Source of the DNA: Rhynchonema sp. JSB1_4
Lineage: Eukaryota; Nematoda; Chromadorea; Monhysterida; Xyalidae
Direction of reading: 5' to 3'
DNA length: 64,000 nt
Assembly (NCBI GenBank): GCA_030248065.1
Contig: JASAMV010006061.1
Coordinates: forward strand, 48,138-112,137
The translations under genes were made by a program, and so were the position numbers. The notes under the pieces were generated by a model. That model made no database searches. It was not told the DNA's origin and saw nothing but the letters and a program-made list of their open reading frames with translations. Position 1 is the first letter of the stretch. Each line of letters opens with the position of its first letter. Positions 24,997-47,455 of this stretch are shown one piece after another.

Positions 24997-27900
24997 TCAG
25001 TCCACTTTATTCAACAGCCACTGTCTTCTGATCTCAAACAAACACACGGCGGCGGCAGTGGCACTGTTCAAACACGGGAAGCCACTGGCCATCGGGATGT
25101 GCAGTCGGACACCCTGACGTTGCAAGGCAAGTTTTCGTGCGTCCCTGCTCAGACCGTGAGTTTCGCCGCCTGAATGGAAATGGACATATGTATGCACAAA
25201 CACAGTGACGATTGACGAAAGCACATGTAAAACCACACGCGCTGACGATAACCTGATGCACCGCTGGTCAGTGAAAACAGATCGAGGCGGCATGACCAAA
25301 AACACGCTGCACAATTCAGGACTGATAGCATTGTCGTCAAATCAAGTCGTCAAAACTTGTCGTAAAATCAAACAATAATACATGAGCCCCAAGTGAGCGC
25401 GAGAAAAAATACAGGTGATTTGACGACTTGATTTGACCACTATAAGCCCAATTCACATTGTCACGTGACCCAGCGTCTGTGTGTAACCTGAAAAACGCGA
25501 GTGAAATTGGCTCATTCCAATGCCGTACACATTAGTCGTGCACGCATTGGGACTGCTGAATTGTGCATTGCGCATACGCGTTGGTATTAGCCATAAAACT
25601 GACCAATGACCACAGCCATTGACGGGTCCCTGCCGAAACAGGGAGCGCTCAGTTCGACCACCGGAACGGGCTCAGACTGGGACTCGCTTGGTTCGTTGGA
25701 TCCAACTTCCATCTCATAATCAACGAATAAGTTTGTGTCATCACGGCAATCGGCCAGATAGATCTGTGTCATGATGTAATCAGTTGGAAATGTGTGATAC
25801 TTTGTGATCAACCCGGTCACGTGACTTGTTTAAAGGGGCAGTGCCACTCAGATACAAGTTGGTACCGAGCGACAACGTTCAGTGCCAGTGAGCTACAAGA
25901 GCGAAACAAGTTCAGGCTGGTCGTAAGTCGTGGCATCGGTAAACCTCGAAATATCCTTCTTCATCCCGCAGATTTCCGCTTACACTCTCCAGGAAGGTGA
26001 ACCCTGATCCGAAAATTTATCCGAATGGGCAGATAATGCCGCCCTGAAGCAAACATGACCATTTCTATTTGTTTTACTACACACCGATGAGGCGGCAGGT
26101 ATCTCGTCACTGATATCGTTCCATTTCATGTCTGCTTGTACAGGGATGCGAAAATGCGCACCAACAGCACCGCGCAGCACTTTGGGAGACCACGGCGATA
26201 CGGTGCCTGGATGAATGAGTTCAGTGATGTTACATGAGTTGTGTGTTGTTGGAACACACGTTTTGTGGTAGTTTAGTTTTTGTATAGAGCCATGCAATTA
26301 TGGCTGAATCAGCTTTGAAGGCAACTGACTACGTAAACGCAAAGGCAATTTTTATTCGGACCGTCCCTTAGTTTCGACCAGTGTGAAACTTTCATTATGT
26401 GCCGGGGAACAAGAATATGAGTGCTTCAATTTAATTTGTCGGACAAGACAGTTCAAGTTCAGAATGAAGTTTGAAGGTCAATTGGCCACAGGTGCTGGCA
26501 CCGACGAGGCCTGGCACGTAGTTCGTCTGTGAAGACGGTCCGAAATGGGCAGAACTCTTGCAGTTACATAATTGAGTACCACTGATGGTGATGACCATAA
26601 AGGTATACAAACCTGACAAGAGTTAAAACTCAAGAGTTTTGACCCCCCACCTTTAGTCAACAACATTCGTTGCGCACCGACAGCAGCAGCAGTGCGCATA
26701 ATGCCGGCAAGATTGTCCGGATGTCGGATATTGTCGCAAATGACTGTTAACGGCAGACTCTCGTCCGAAGACAGGTCGAAATCGGTCGGTTTCTCGACAA
26801 TGCCTAAATGTGATGATGTTTCATGGACCTGCAACACTGACGGAGGGCTGTTTCATCCATGGCATGGCGCGCAATGGGGAAAATATAAAATTTAGTTATG
26901 ACCCATTTGGCGATGCCGTTCAAGCCATAAATTTTGACTAGGGTAAAAGTTGCTACTTAGGTTTCGGATGGGTCAGATTAAATTCCGCTGGTCAAAGTTA
27001 GTGCCGCAAATTATCAGAAAATCGGGTCCAAACAAAAATCTAGCCACAGCCGTGTGGGCGCTGGCTTGCGTAAGCATAAACAGGAACGTAGAGCAGACCC
27101 ACACATGGACATGGCCCAGAGATACAATACTCATGAACTAATCAGTAAATTCGATACATACCCATTACACCGGGTGGTGTGTGCAGAGTCGACCAGGCAC
27201 GCATACGTGACTCACTCACGCGCCACAATTCGCAGTCACCACTAGCAGGGTTGTTTCAAAAAAAAAAAGTGGTTAATTAAAAAATTTTTTTTTTAAAAAA
27301 AAAATTTTTTTTTTTGAAACTCAGATTTTGCTTTTTTTTTTTAATAAAAAAAAGTTGCCCAAAATGGGCTGAAATGTCCAAAAATGGCCTTTTTCGAGGC
27401 AAAAAATTGGCACTTTTTTTCTGTGGACGGGACAATTTTTCCAAAATCGCGCCTGCGGCGCCCTGTATTGTCCCCAAATCCGTACAGGGATGCGCGGGGA
27501 TGGTCTTTTATAGTGATGTGGCACCGATAATGTTCCACTGCATGCTACTACACATGTATATACATAGGTCTGGTGCAAAACCGGGCGCGCAAAGTCGATC
27601 TGACACGCAAGATTTGGGCTGTAATCGATATTTTGATGCTCGTATATCAGATATACGGCATTAGATGCATTAAAATACATTGTACGGCATGCTACCATAC
27701 ATTAGAGTACATCGTTAGTGAACATCAACCTCAGACTGGTAGGATTCCATAGAATCTGCACAATGCTACCGGGTGTCACCACACAAGTTGGGTCTCAGGC
27801 GAAAATTTTTCAATTTTTGAAAAATATGTTGTATCGATTTCATTTATCCTGAAACGTCGTTTGCAACACTTTTTCTAATAAAAAAAATTTTCGTCAAAAA

Positions 27901-29451
27901 AAAAATCAAAAAAAAAATTTTTTTTTTAAAAAAAAAAAGCTCGTTAATAAAAAAATTTTTTTTTTCAACCCTGACCACTAGGGTTAGAGAGATGTCGGGT
28001 GTCGGGTGCCAAAAAAGTGTAGGTGTCGGGTGTCGGGTGCCTCCAGGTGTCGGGTGTCGGGTTTTTTGGGACCCGACACCCGACAGCCGACACCCGACAC
28101 TTACGGTTCAAAACATCAGTTTTGCCGAGAAAAGAATTTTGAGAAAAAATTTTCTTCGAACCAAATGTTTCAGAAGACGCAGAATGTGACATTTTGGTGT
28201 TTATTTAGTGTGAAAATACTTGAATTCAGTCACTTGATCCAAAAAATCGCACTAATAATGCGAAGGAGCAAAAATTTGCCTGTTTTTGGTCCAAAAACAG
28301 GTGTCGGGTGTCGGGTTTTTTCCAAAAACTAGATGTCGGGTGTCGGGTTTTTTTGGAACTGTCGGGTGTCGGGTGTCGGCTTTTTTTCTCAAATGTCGGG
28401 TGTCGGGTGTCGGGTATTTCCAGATGTCGGGTGTCGGCTGTCGGGTGTCGGGTACCCCCCCGACCTCTAACCCTAGTCACCACGTGCGATCGGCAGACGT
28501 TGTAGGTCGGCGGGTCTGTTTAGCTTTTAGATTTGTTTTTTAGCTCAGAAAAATTCATGCTCCCCTCCGTGCTGATTTCTTGCGTGTGTGGGCTTCGCTT
28601 CATTTTTGGATTTGGAGACGGCCATAGTGCACCCGGTGAGTGGGGCACGATCAAGACTGGGTCCAACTACCCCAAGCCAAGCCTTAGTTTCAGTTGAACT
28701 TGATCAGTCCACAGAAGCCGGGTTCCATCTGTGGCGAACCAGTGTTACAAACAAATCAAAACGTGAAACATAGCAAGCAACAGCCACAAACGTACTTTGT
28801 GAACAGCACAGCCCACACATTTGCGCCACACATCATTGCATCCGTCAACAAACGATATCCCTCCAACAGCACGTACTGGCTGTATTTCTGGTTGCCTCGA
28901 CCGCGTGCTGAACGCACTTGTGTCAGAACGTGTCTGAAGCAGTTACGATAAACTGGCAACAATCCATAAAATAAGAAGAAATTTGTACATATGAAAAACG
29001 ATCGATTCGTTTCTTATCTTGGTCATGCACGTGACTTTAGAATAATGTTTCGAGATTTATTGCAGCCACTAACTTCGTCGAGCAAGATCATAAACATTTT
29101 CACAGAGCAACAAAACAACTTTTAGGCTGGACGAACGCAGCAAATCTCTAAATATCTTACATTGGACAGCCACGTGGTAACTCTGTCCGATCTGGTCACC
29201 ACTATTGATACCGATCTATCAGTCACGAGGCAATCAAACCAATCGCTACATGTAACCAACACAAAATAGTTGTCATTGTCCTTGACCAGTGTATAATCAC
29301 TTTTGTCCGGCACAAAACCGGGATGATGCATTGCATTTGACCTCTCTTGACCAGTGCTGGCAGCTGCGTGGCTGCTAAAGACACATTTGCGAGGGAATAT
29401 ATTTGAAGGACCCGGGACAACCAGCCGTAACATAGCTCTTTGCGCCGACAT
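24997..29451 (-). CDS. MRM3: SpoU-family mitochondrial rRNA 2'-O-methyltransferase, MRM3-like
   Basis: MRM3 (RNMTL1) methylates a ribose in the peptidyl-transferase loop of mitochondrial 16S rRNA. Exons resolved: first exon starting at 29451 with a basic, acid-poor presequence; 28952-28796 (YVLLEGYRLLTDAM, the substrate-binding domain); 26828-26651; 26206-26085; 25799-25604; 25169-24997. The SpoU knot motifs are clear: ICDNIRHPDNLAGIMRTA (motif 1 with the conserved Asn and Arg), WSPKVLRGAVGAHFRIP, VVIGGETHGLS (motif 2) and IPMASGFPCLNSATAAAV (motif 3, SLNSA-like). Phases agree from 26828 onward. The end of the first exon and a short linking exon between 28796 and 26828 (about 25 residues in relatives) were not found; that intron holds the nested transposons of 27.2-28.5 kb. 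It is on the same strand as ADAT3, 390 bases away. Confidence 0.88.
25322..25441. repeat. short inverted-repeat element, GTCGTCAA(A/C)TC family
   Basis: GTCGTCAAATCAAGTCGTC at the left is answered by GACGACTTGATTTGAC at the right; the centre contains GAGCGCGAGAAA and an ATACA stretch. Similar copies with the same central GAGCGCG motif lie at 4087-4192 (GIGYF intron) and 62222-62345, and degraded ones near 6240 and 19440-19500. About 105-125 bases each, a separate small MITE family. Confidence 0.65.
27246..27973. mobile_element. hAT-type element inserted 3 bases inside another element
   Basis: Ends CAGGGTTGTTTCAAAA and TTTTTTCAACCCTG. Perfect 8-bp duplication ACCACTAG (27238-27245 and 27974-27981). 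That duplication contains the last five bases of the host element's own target duplication plus its first three bases (TAG), which fixes the order of the two insertions. The interior is A/T homopolymer-rich near both ends, with no open frame of note. Confidence 0.9.
27979..28475. mobile_element. hAT-type element built from a GTGTCGGGT minisatellite
   Basis: Terminal repeats TAGGGTTAGAG ... CTCTAACCCTA. Once the inner element is ignored, the 8-bp duplication GTCACCAC is perfect (27235-27242 and 28476-28483). Both arms consist of tandem (GGTGTC)GGGTGTCGG units, with an inverted run near 28070-28102, so the arms can fold on each other. It sits in an intron of the MRM3-like gene. Confidence 0.9.
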
Positions 29452-30213
29452 TTTCTGTAGTTTCCGAATTCATGTGCATTCTGCCCTCTTTATCACTATA
29501 AAGATCCCGGCAACCATCATTTTCCGATTTTCAAATAGCGCTCAAGAATATTCGTTGAATAAAGGGTTATCATGAAGAGGGTACACAGTAACTTGGATAA
29601 AGTGCCGAAATGAAATCAACGTTGAAATAAATTAACAACTAATCCTGGCTCAAACCAGTGATGTTCCCCAAATCAAAAGTCATCAAATGCTTGACACTTA
29701 CCGGCTTTTATCATCATTACGCACAGGACAAAATAATGAGAACAATATCGTAAAGCAAGAAACAGTACGGGAGAAAATTCAACGCTTCGCGCAAACAAAT
29801 GGTTTTGAAATAATATTACTTGAATCGATAATATAGAAAAACACTTGTGATACCAAACAGTTTGGACCTAGATGAAAGAGATTCGAAAAAAGTTCAGCGG
29901 TGGTTCAGTCACATATTATTATTATTGAGAAAGAACAAAACATCGGAAACTAAACAGGTGAGATAAAGAGATGCCTTACAGAAATCCACACAAAAATGTG
30001 AGCTTAACAAATTCGGGTGTTACGAAACGAACAATGTTGCACATAAAATAAAGAAACGGAATATCCTAACACAAAATAAAACCTACAAAGACAACAACAC
30101 AACGAACACAATACAGTAACACGGAATGGTAAAATCAACAGAACACAAAATGGTCGAACACCTAAATTAAATAAAATGATACTCGTAATAAAAACGAAGA
30201 CTAAATCATCTGA

Positions 30214-41493
<11,280 letters not shown>

Positions 41494-41639
41494 GTTGTTG
41501 TTTTATTGTTTTTTTTCAGTAAAATACCTTGTCTGCTCCGCGGTTTGCGCTGTATTGCTGCTGGTGCTGACACGACACGGATCGAGACACACCTAATTTT
41601 TATGCAAATACGGGGCGTCTCATAAGCATGCTGTGCGTC

Positions 41640-41893
41640 TAGTTCTTGGTGGGGAGGGGTGTCCCACCCGCCCCCCCCCCAAGGTACATTAACCGCCGCG
41701 ACCAAGGTACACTAACCGCCTCAATTTTTGCCTTATGGAGCAAAAAGGGGCAAAAATCGGTCAAAAATTTCCACCTCAAGAAGTGACTTTTCCTGAATTT
41801 GGGTCCCTCCCCCAGGGAGGTACGGTACACTAACCGCCGCGCCGAAAAAATGGGTAGGCACACTAAGCGCCGCGCCGGACCAGGAACTAGAGT
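41640..41893. mobile_element. degraded copy of the GTAGTTCCTGG element family
   Basis: Begins TAGTTCTTGGTGGGG and ends GGACCAGGAACTAGAG, with internal GGTACACTAACCGCCGCG blocks found in 43143-43530. No target duplication recognised. It lies 150 bases upstream of the ISWI start codon (ISWI is on the minus strand). Confidence 0.5.
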
Positions 41894-42297
41894 TCGGTAG
41901 GAAACAAAAGGAAAAAATTTTTCGTTTTTTCCTAGGAAAAAATGGTACCCAAATGAAAAAATATGGGAAAAAATGAAGCAATAGGAAAAAAAACGTTATT
42001 TTTTTAGGAAAAAACGAAAATCGAAAGGAAAAAAACGTCTGTCCAGCAAAAAAAAATGAAATTTCTTCTGAGACGAAAGAAATGGTGAAATTGACACGAT
42101 TGAGAGAGTTGAGTAGTTCGTTTTCCATTCCATTTCATTTGTCATCAGTGTCTTTTTCTTGTGTGTGAAGTTTTGTTTCTTTTGTGTTGGGGCGACATCT
42201 TGCTGCAAGTGCATTAGAAATGATAAAATTTTATGTTTGGAGCTCATTTTGAGAACATGAATACGGTGAATTGACGAGGTCATGTCATTGTCCTCAG

Positions 42298-43118
42298 TAG
42301 TGTAGTTCCTGGTCCGGAGGGGGAGATAGCGGACCCTCCGTTTTTTTCGGAGGGGGAGATAGTGTACCCCCGGGGGGGAAGACCCAAATTCGGGAAAAAG
42401 TCACTTATTGAGGTAGAAAATTTGACCTATTTTTGCCCCTTTTTGGAAAAAATTCTTCACAAAAAGGGTATTTTGGCGACTTTTGAGAACATTTACCAGA
42501 AAATCACACATTTTGGGCCTAAAAATGGCCATTTTAGGCAAAAATTGGGGGAGATAGTGCACCCGGAGGGGGGAGATAGGGGGATAGTGTCAGTGTAGTA
42601 CTTGGCCAGGGTGTTGACGATAGATAGATTGGGACCCGAAATGTGTTGACTACGACCCAAGTCCGAAATCTGGGAGGGGTCGACCCAAACTTGTTGACGA
42701 TAGATAGATGGTGGGGGGGGGTCGCCAAAAATCAAGGTATAGTACAGTGCACTAAGTAGGTAATAATGTGTAAATATTAATGAAAATGGCCTTAGATGTA
42801 CTAAATCCGCGCGTAGCGCGCGATTTTTTGCCTATTTGGGACAAAAAATACCGACTTTGAGCCATTTTGAGGCAAAAAATACCCATTTCGGGGTCGAAAT
42901 GTGTTGACGATAGATATTGTTCCCAGAATTTGTTGACGATAGATAGATTTACCCATAAGTGTTGACGATAGATAGATGAAATCAAAAAGTGTTGACGATA
43001 GATAGATGAATTTGGGGGGGACCCCCACCCCCCTCCAAGTACTACCCTGGATAGTGTACCACCCGAGGGGGAGATAGCGTACCCGAGGGGGGACCCCTCC
43101 CCCCCAGGAACTACACTG
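42298..43118. mobile_element. hAT-type MITE, GTGTAGTTCCTGG family, carrying an inner element
   Basis: Left end TAGTGTAGTTCCTGG, right end CCAGGAACTACACT G; perfect 8-bp duplication GTCCTCAG (42290-42297 and 43119-43126). The element is interrupted by a different family at 42592-43049. Confidence 0.9.
42592..43049. mobile_element. hAT-type MITE, GTGTAGTACTTGG / GACGATAGATAGAT family
   Basis: Inserted inside 42298-43118. Ends CAGTGTAGTACTTGG and CCAAGTACTACCCTG; perfect 8-bp duplication GATAGTGT (42584-42591 and 43050-43057). Subterminal TGTTGACGATAGATAGAT is repeated at least five times on both arms. Relatives occur at about 12430-12676 and, inverted, at 50790-51130. Confidence 0.9.
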
Positions 43119-43142
43119 GTCCTCAGAAACAGTTGTCTCCAG

Positions 43143-43530
43143 CAGTGTAGTTCCTGGGGGGAGGGGGGTCCCCCTCCCTAAGGTACACTAACCGCCGCGA
43201 CCAAGGTACACTAGTACACTAACCGCCGCGCCAGGTACACTAACCGCCTCAATTTTTGCCTAAAATCGGCATTTTTAGGCCTAAAATGGCCATTTTTAGG
43301 CCTAAAATGGGTGATTTTTAGGTCAATGATGTCAAAAGTCGCATAAATACCCTTTTTATGGAGAATTTTTTCCAAAAAGGGGCAAAAATCGGTCAAATTT
43401 TCTACTTCAAAAAGTGACTTTTTCTTGGATTTGGGTCTTCCCCCCCTTCCCCCCAGGGAGGTACACTAACCGCCGCACGGAAAAAAGGGGTAGGTACACT
43501 AACCGCCGCGCCGGACCAGGAACTACACTG
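43143..43530. mobile_element. hAT-type MITE, CAGTGTAGTTCCTGG family
   Basis: Ends CAGTGTAGTTCCTGG and CCAGGAACTACACTG. Flanks GTCTCCAG (43135-43142) and GTCCCCAG (43531-43538) match at 7 of 8. It starts 17 bases after the previous element's duplication, and the next copy begins within its right flank at 43536. Confidence 0.85.
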
Positions 43531-43604
43531 GTCCCCAGTGTAGTTCCTGGTGCGGCGGGGAAATTAGTGCCCCTCCCTACTTTTTCAGAGGGGAAATTAG
43601 TGTA

Positions 43605-44025
43605 CCGTATTGTCGGAAATAGAACCCGGGGGGTCTATTTTTTCACTGGGGTCATTTTGGGGGGTTCAATTTATGGGGGGTCAATTATTGGGGGGTTATA
43701 TTTTTCATTTGGCTCCCCGACAAAAAAAACCATTGTTAATAATGCCCATAAAAATGGCTTGTTTTCGGTATTTTCTAACTTCAACAGCGGCAATTATGCT
43801 TAAAATGCTTTATTATTCTGTTGTGTGCGCAAGCTTAAACAACGTTTGACACAACAACACAGCCATACCATACCACTAAACTGTGGTACGGTGAAGGTTG
43901 GGGGGTGGGGTTCTATTAATGGGTGGTCAATTAATGGGGGGTTCTATTTTTGATTTCGAGCCATTTAGGGGGGTTCAAATAATGGGGGGGTCAATTAATG
44001 GGGGGTTCTATTTCCGACAATACGG
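43605..44025. mobile_element. TA-flanked MITE, CCGTATTGTCGGAAATAGAACCC family, copy 1
   Basis: Inverted ends CCGTATTGTCGGAAATAGAA with a TA dinucleotide on both sides, as for Tc1/mariner-type elements. The arms hold tandem GGGGGGTTCAATTAATGG blocks; the centre is a unique segment with ACAACGTTTGACAC. Copies at 49327-49697 and 51585-51979, and fragments at 12222-12300 and 50756-50800. Confidence 0.8.
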
Positions 44026-44478
44026 TACCTGTACCTCCATGGGGGAAGGCCCAAATTCAGGAAAAAGTCACTTTTTGAGGTGGAAATTTTGACCCATTTT
44101 TACCCCTTTTGGAAAAAAATCTTCATAAAAAGGGTATTTTGGCGACTTTTGACAACATTGACATCAGTGTAGTTCTTGGTCCGAGGGGGAACAGGCGGTA
44201 CCCCCCTTTTTTCGGAGGGGGAACAGACGTACCCACCTGGGGGGAAGGGGGAGGGACCCGGAAGGGGGGGGAAGGACCCAAATTTGGAGAAAAGTCATTT
44301 TTTTGAGGTCGAAAAGTTGGCTCATTTTTGCCCCTTTTAGGAAAAAAATCTCAATAAAAAGGTATTTTGGCGATTTTTGACGACGCAGTGTAGTTCCTGG
44401 GGGGAGGGGGGGGTCCCCCCCTCGGGTACGCTATCTCCCCCTCAGGTGGTACACTATCCCCCTATCTCCCCCTCCGGG

Positions 44479-44872
44479 CATAGTAGTGGCTGGGGGGGGT
44501 TGGGGGGGGGGGGTTACCCCCCTCTCAGTACTTACCTACCACAAAACCCGAGGGGGGGTTGGGGGGGTTGAGTACTTACCTCTCACAACTCCAAATCATA
44601 CCTCTCACAAGCAATTTTATACCTTTTTAAGACAAAAATCGGTGTTTTTCGACCTTATTTTCCCAAAAATCGCGCGCTCCGCGCGCAAACCCACCCATAA
44701 TACCTATTTTTAGGCGATTTTCGGCGAAAATTTTGAAAAAGTACTATTTTTACCTCAATTTTTGGCCAAAATTGTATCACAAAAACGGTGTTTTTTCGCC
44801 TTTTTGGGTTACCAAAATCATACCTCTCACGCTTCCGGTCCCAACCCCGCATCATACTTACCTCCCACACTG
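44479..44872. mobile_element. hAT-type MITE, GTAGTGGCTGG family, nested
   Basis: Left end CATAGTAGTGGCTGG, right end CTCCCACACTG; perfect 8-bp duplication CCTCCGGG (44471-44478 and 44873-44880). Interior resembles 13187-13615 but with the GGTACCTTGCAACC blocks replaced by AGTACTTACCTCTCAC. Confidence 0.85.
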
Positions 44873-44880
44873 CCTCCGGG

Positions 44881-45493
44881 CAATGGTGTAGCTGGGGGGG
44901 GAGTGGGGGGTCTCCCCCTCCCTAGGTACAGTAGGTAGGTTGCCGCCCCTCACCTGGTACAGTAGGTAGGTTGCCGCCCCACCCCTGGTACAGTAGGTAG
45001 GTTGCCGCCCCACCTAACTTTTCACCCAAAACATTCATTTTTGGCTTAAAATTGCATAAAATTAGCATATTTGTCTGCAAATAGGCGAAAAATCGTTTCC
45101 AGATGACCCCCCAAGTGGTACGACCAGTGCAAAACCCCAAAAATCGCGCGCTCCGCGCGCAAACCTCCATATAATAGGTCTTTTAGGCAAATTTTCGGCC
45201 AAAACGCAAAAAAGTACCAATTTTTCGCCCAAATTTGCAGTATAATGCATGCAAAAAACACCCTTTTTTCGGACCTCAGGGGTACCTTGCAACCTTCCGG
45301 AGACTGGGTAGGGGGGTACCTTGCAACCATCTGGATCCATCCCCCCCAAGGGTACCTTGCAACCATTTGCCTGCCACTACACTGGGTACGACCCCCCCCC
45401 CTAGCTCGGCTGGTACAGTAGGTAGGTTGCCGCCCCGCATTTTGGGTGGGTGGTACAGTAGGTTGCCGCCCCGCCTGGGTAGCTACACCACTG
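44881..45493. mobile_element. GTGTAGCTGG-family element, nested and itself interrupted
   Basis: Left end CAATGGTGTAGCTGGG, right end GGTAGCTACACCACTG. GGTACAGTAGGTAGGTTGCC blocks repeat on both arms. The left flank is CCTCCGGG, the right CCTCCACA, so the duplication is only partial (5 of 8). Element 45125-45384 lies inside it. Confidence 0.7.
45125..45384. mobile_element. innermost hAT-type MITE (GTAGTGGCTGG family, internally deleted)
   Basis: Right end CCTGCCACTACACTG is intact; the left end keeps only CAGTG before joining internal sequence. A perfect 8-bp duplication GGTACGAC (45117-45124 and 45385-45392) shows that this shortened form transposed as such. Third level of insertion inside 44386-45796. 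Confidence 0.85.
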
Positions 45494-46985
45494 CCTCCAC
45501 ACTATCTCCCCCAATTTTTGCCTAAAATAGGCATTTTTAGGCCTAAAATGGGCATTTTTAGGCCAAAAATGAGTGATTTTCAGGTCAATGTTCTCAAAAG
45601 TCGCCAAAATGCCCTTTTTATGAAGAATTTTTTCCAAAAAGGGGCAAACATAGGTCAAATTTTCTACCTCAAAAAGTGACTTTTTCCCGAATTTGGGTCT
45701 TCCCCCCTTCCCCCCTCGGGGGTACACTATCTCCCCCTCCGAAAAAAACGGAGGGTCCGCTATCTCCCCCTCCGGTCCGGACCAGGAACTACACTGTGAC
45801 GACGGGATTAGGATTTTGATATTGGCAGGCCAAAGTTGTTCTGAACAAAAATATTTCCCAACTTCTGTCAAAAATTGTAAAATTTAGTGAAAAAAGACCA
45901 ATGTTTCCCGGAGGCTGAGGTTTTTTCGGTTTTTTTCACGTCCCTCCAGCCTCCAGGCAGCCCAGATGGACCCGGTTTTTTTCGGTTTTTTTTCATAAAA
46001 AACGTTTTTTTTTCATCCGCCACCGCCACTATAATATAAACCACCGTAATTTTAGTCACGATACGGGTTTGCAAGTTTGCAACCCACAAGGAAACGGGAA
46101 AAGGGATCAAGGACAAGGAAACGACGAGAAAAATTGCTGTACAAAAATTACAATTTCTTTGAATTTAAAATTGCGCGAATGTTAATCTTTTGCAATTTGC
46201 AATACGTAGTCCATTTGTCGGGCTCATTTTCGAGCCTGATGTCTTGCGCCTGACGATTAGTGCCCGATCATTTGAGGCCATTCCTATTAATATTTTGAAT
46301 TTAGAGTTGCAGTTGCAACCTGTTGTTTGTGTTAATGTGAAACAACGGAAGCAGCGCCACCCGGAACTGTGCGAGATTTAAGGTTGGAATGCATTGATCC
46401 CAAACTCGTCACACAGCTCCTCGCACATGTTGTGAAAAAGTTGGACAGTTGCTATGAGAGAAACAAAATGCACGCGACCAACTGCTGCAACCGTTCGATC
46501 GAGGAATGGAACTATGTATGAGTCACCCCCGCAAGCAAATGGTTACTATAGGTATATGGTAGCAAGGCGGATCACTTTAATTCAACGAAAAACTACTACC
46601 TACGGATCTGATAACTGGATCACGTTACAATGTTTTCAACAGAACATGACTCATAGAACTTGAAGGTTTCTATTTTATAATGAAGTGACCCCGCTACAGT
46701 CAATTTGGAAGAAGTGAGATGAGATGAAATGGATAAGCAATTGTCGATTGGGCTGAGTTGAATGAGACGATCAACCAGTTGAAGTGGTTTGGGCTTGGGG
46801 TGGAGGTGGATATGGATGTGGATAGTTAGACTTGAGTTGTGTTATTGTTAACAAGTTGAGGAGTTCAGCTAAGCAAGAATCAATTGTCCAGCCAGCCAGG
46901 CAGGAGCATGTGCCTTGCCTATTCCTCAGTCAAAGTGGTGTGGTTTGGGCCTAGCCCAAGGACAGCCGGCCCTGCGTCTCCGCAC

Positions 46986-47455
46986 CAGGGTTGGGCAAAA
47001 AACGTTTTTTTAAATCGTTTTTTGTAAAACGCCCAGATGACCAAAATATGCCCCCAAAAAAATTGGAAAACGCTCATGTTGGGAAGAAAACGTGGTTAAA
47101 TGAAGTAATTCTATGTGTTCTGAGGCAAAATAAACGGGTTTCAACCCTTTTCTAGCGAGTTGTTAAGATCCCATATCAGACCCGCATCATGGGACCAACT
47201 TTGGCCGGAGTCATCACTGAAAGTCAAACTCCGTATATCGACGTATCTCGACAAAGTAAAAATTGGTCGAAAATTTTTTGAAAAAATGGGACCAAAAATT
47301 GCATTTCCTTGACAATCAGGGTACTTTCCCCGAAAAAATCAGGGAAAATCAAGGAAATTCAGGATTTAAAAAAAAACGAAAAACGAAACAGGCGTTTTTT
47401 TGAAAAAACGTCGTTTTTTAAGAAAAAACGCCGTCGTTTTTTTTGCCCAACCCTG
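46986..47455. mobile_element. hAT-type MITE, CAGGGTTGGGCAAAA family, copy 2
   Basis: Perfect 8-bp duplication CTCCGCAC (46978-46985 and 47456-47463). Inverted orientation relative to the other three copies, as judged from the TTTCCTTGA / CGATATACG internal block. Confidence 0.92.

Larger units (their letters stand above)
44386..45796. mobile_element. hAT-type MITE swollen by three further insertions
   Basis: Ends CAGTGTAGTTCCTGG and CCAGGAACTACACTG with perfect 8-bp duplication TGACGACG (44378-44385 and 45797-45804). Its own sequence, recognisable by comparison with 14388-14727 and 42298-43118, is broken after CTCCCCCTCCGGG and resumes at ACACTATCTCCCCC (45499), with 44479-44872 and 44881-45493 between. 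It is itself inserted in the remnant of another copy starting at 44163. Confidence 0.88.

Noticed and set aside
27979..28475. Regular GTGTCGGGT repeats resembling a CRISPR array or telomeric repeat
   Set aside because: Units are contiguous with no unique spacers, part of the run is inverted, and the block has hAT-type ends and an 8-bp duplication in a eukaryotic intron.
43610..43849. Gly/Phe-rich open frames in the CCGTATTGTCGG elements (also near 49400 and 51590)
   Set aside because: They result from GGGG-TTCAATT repeats, change frame between copies and have no codon structure; they are element arms, not genes.
46190..46381. Short plus-strand frame of 63 residues
   Set aside because: No conserved motif, no splice context, inside a transposon-rich desert.
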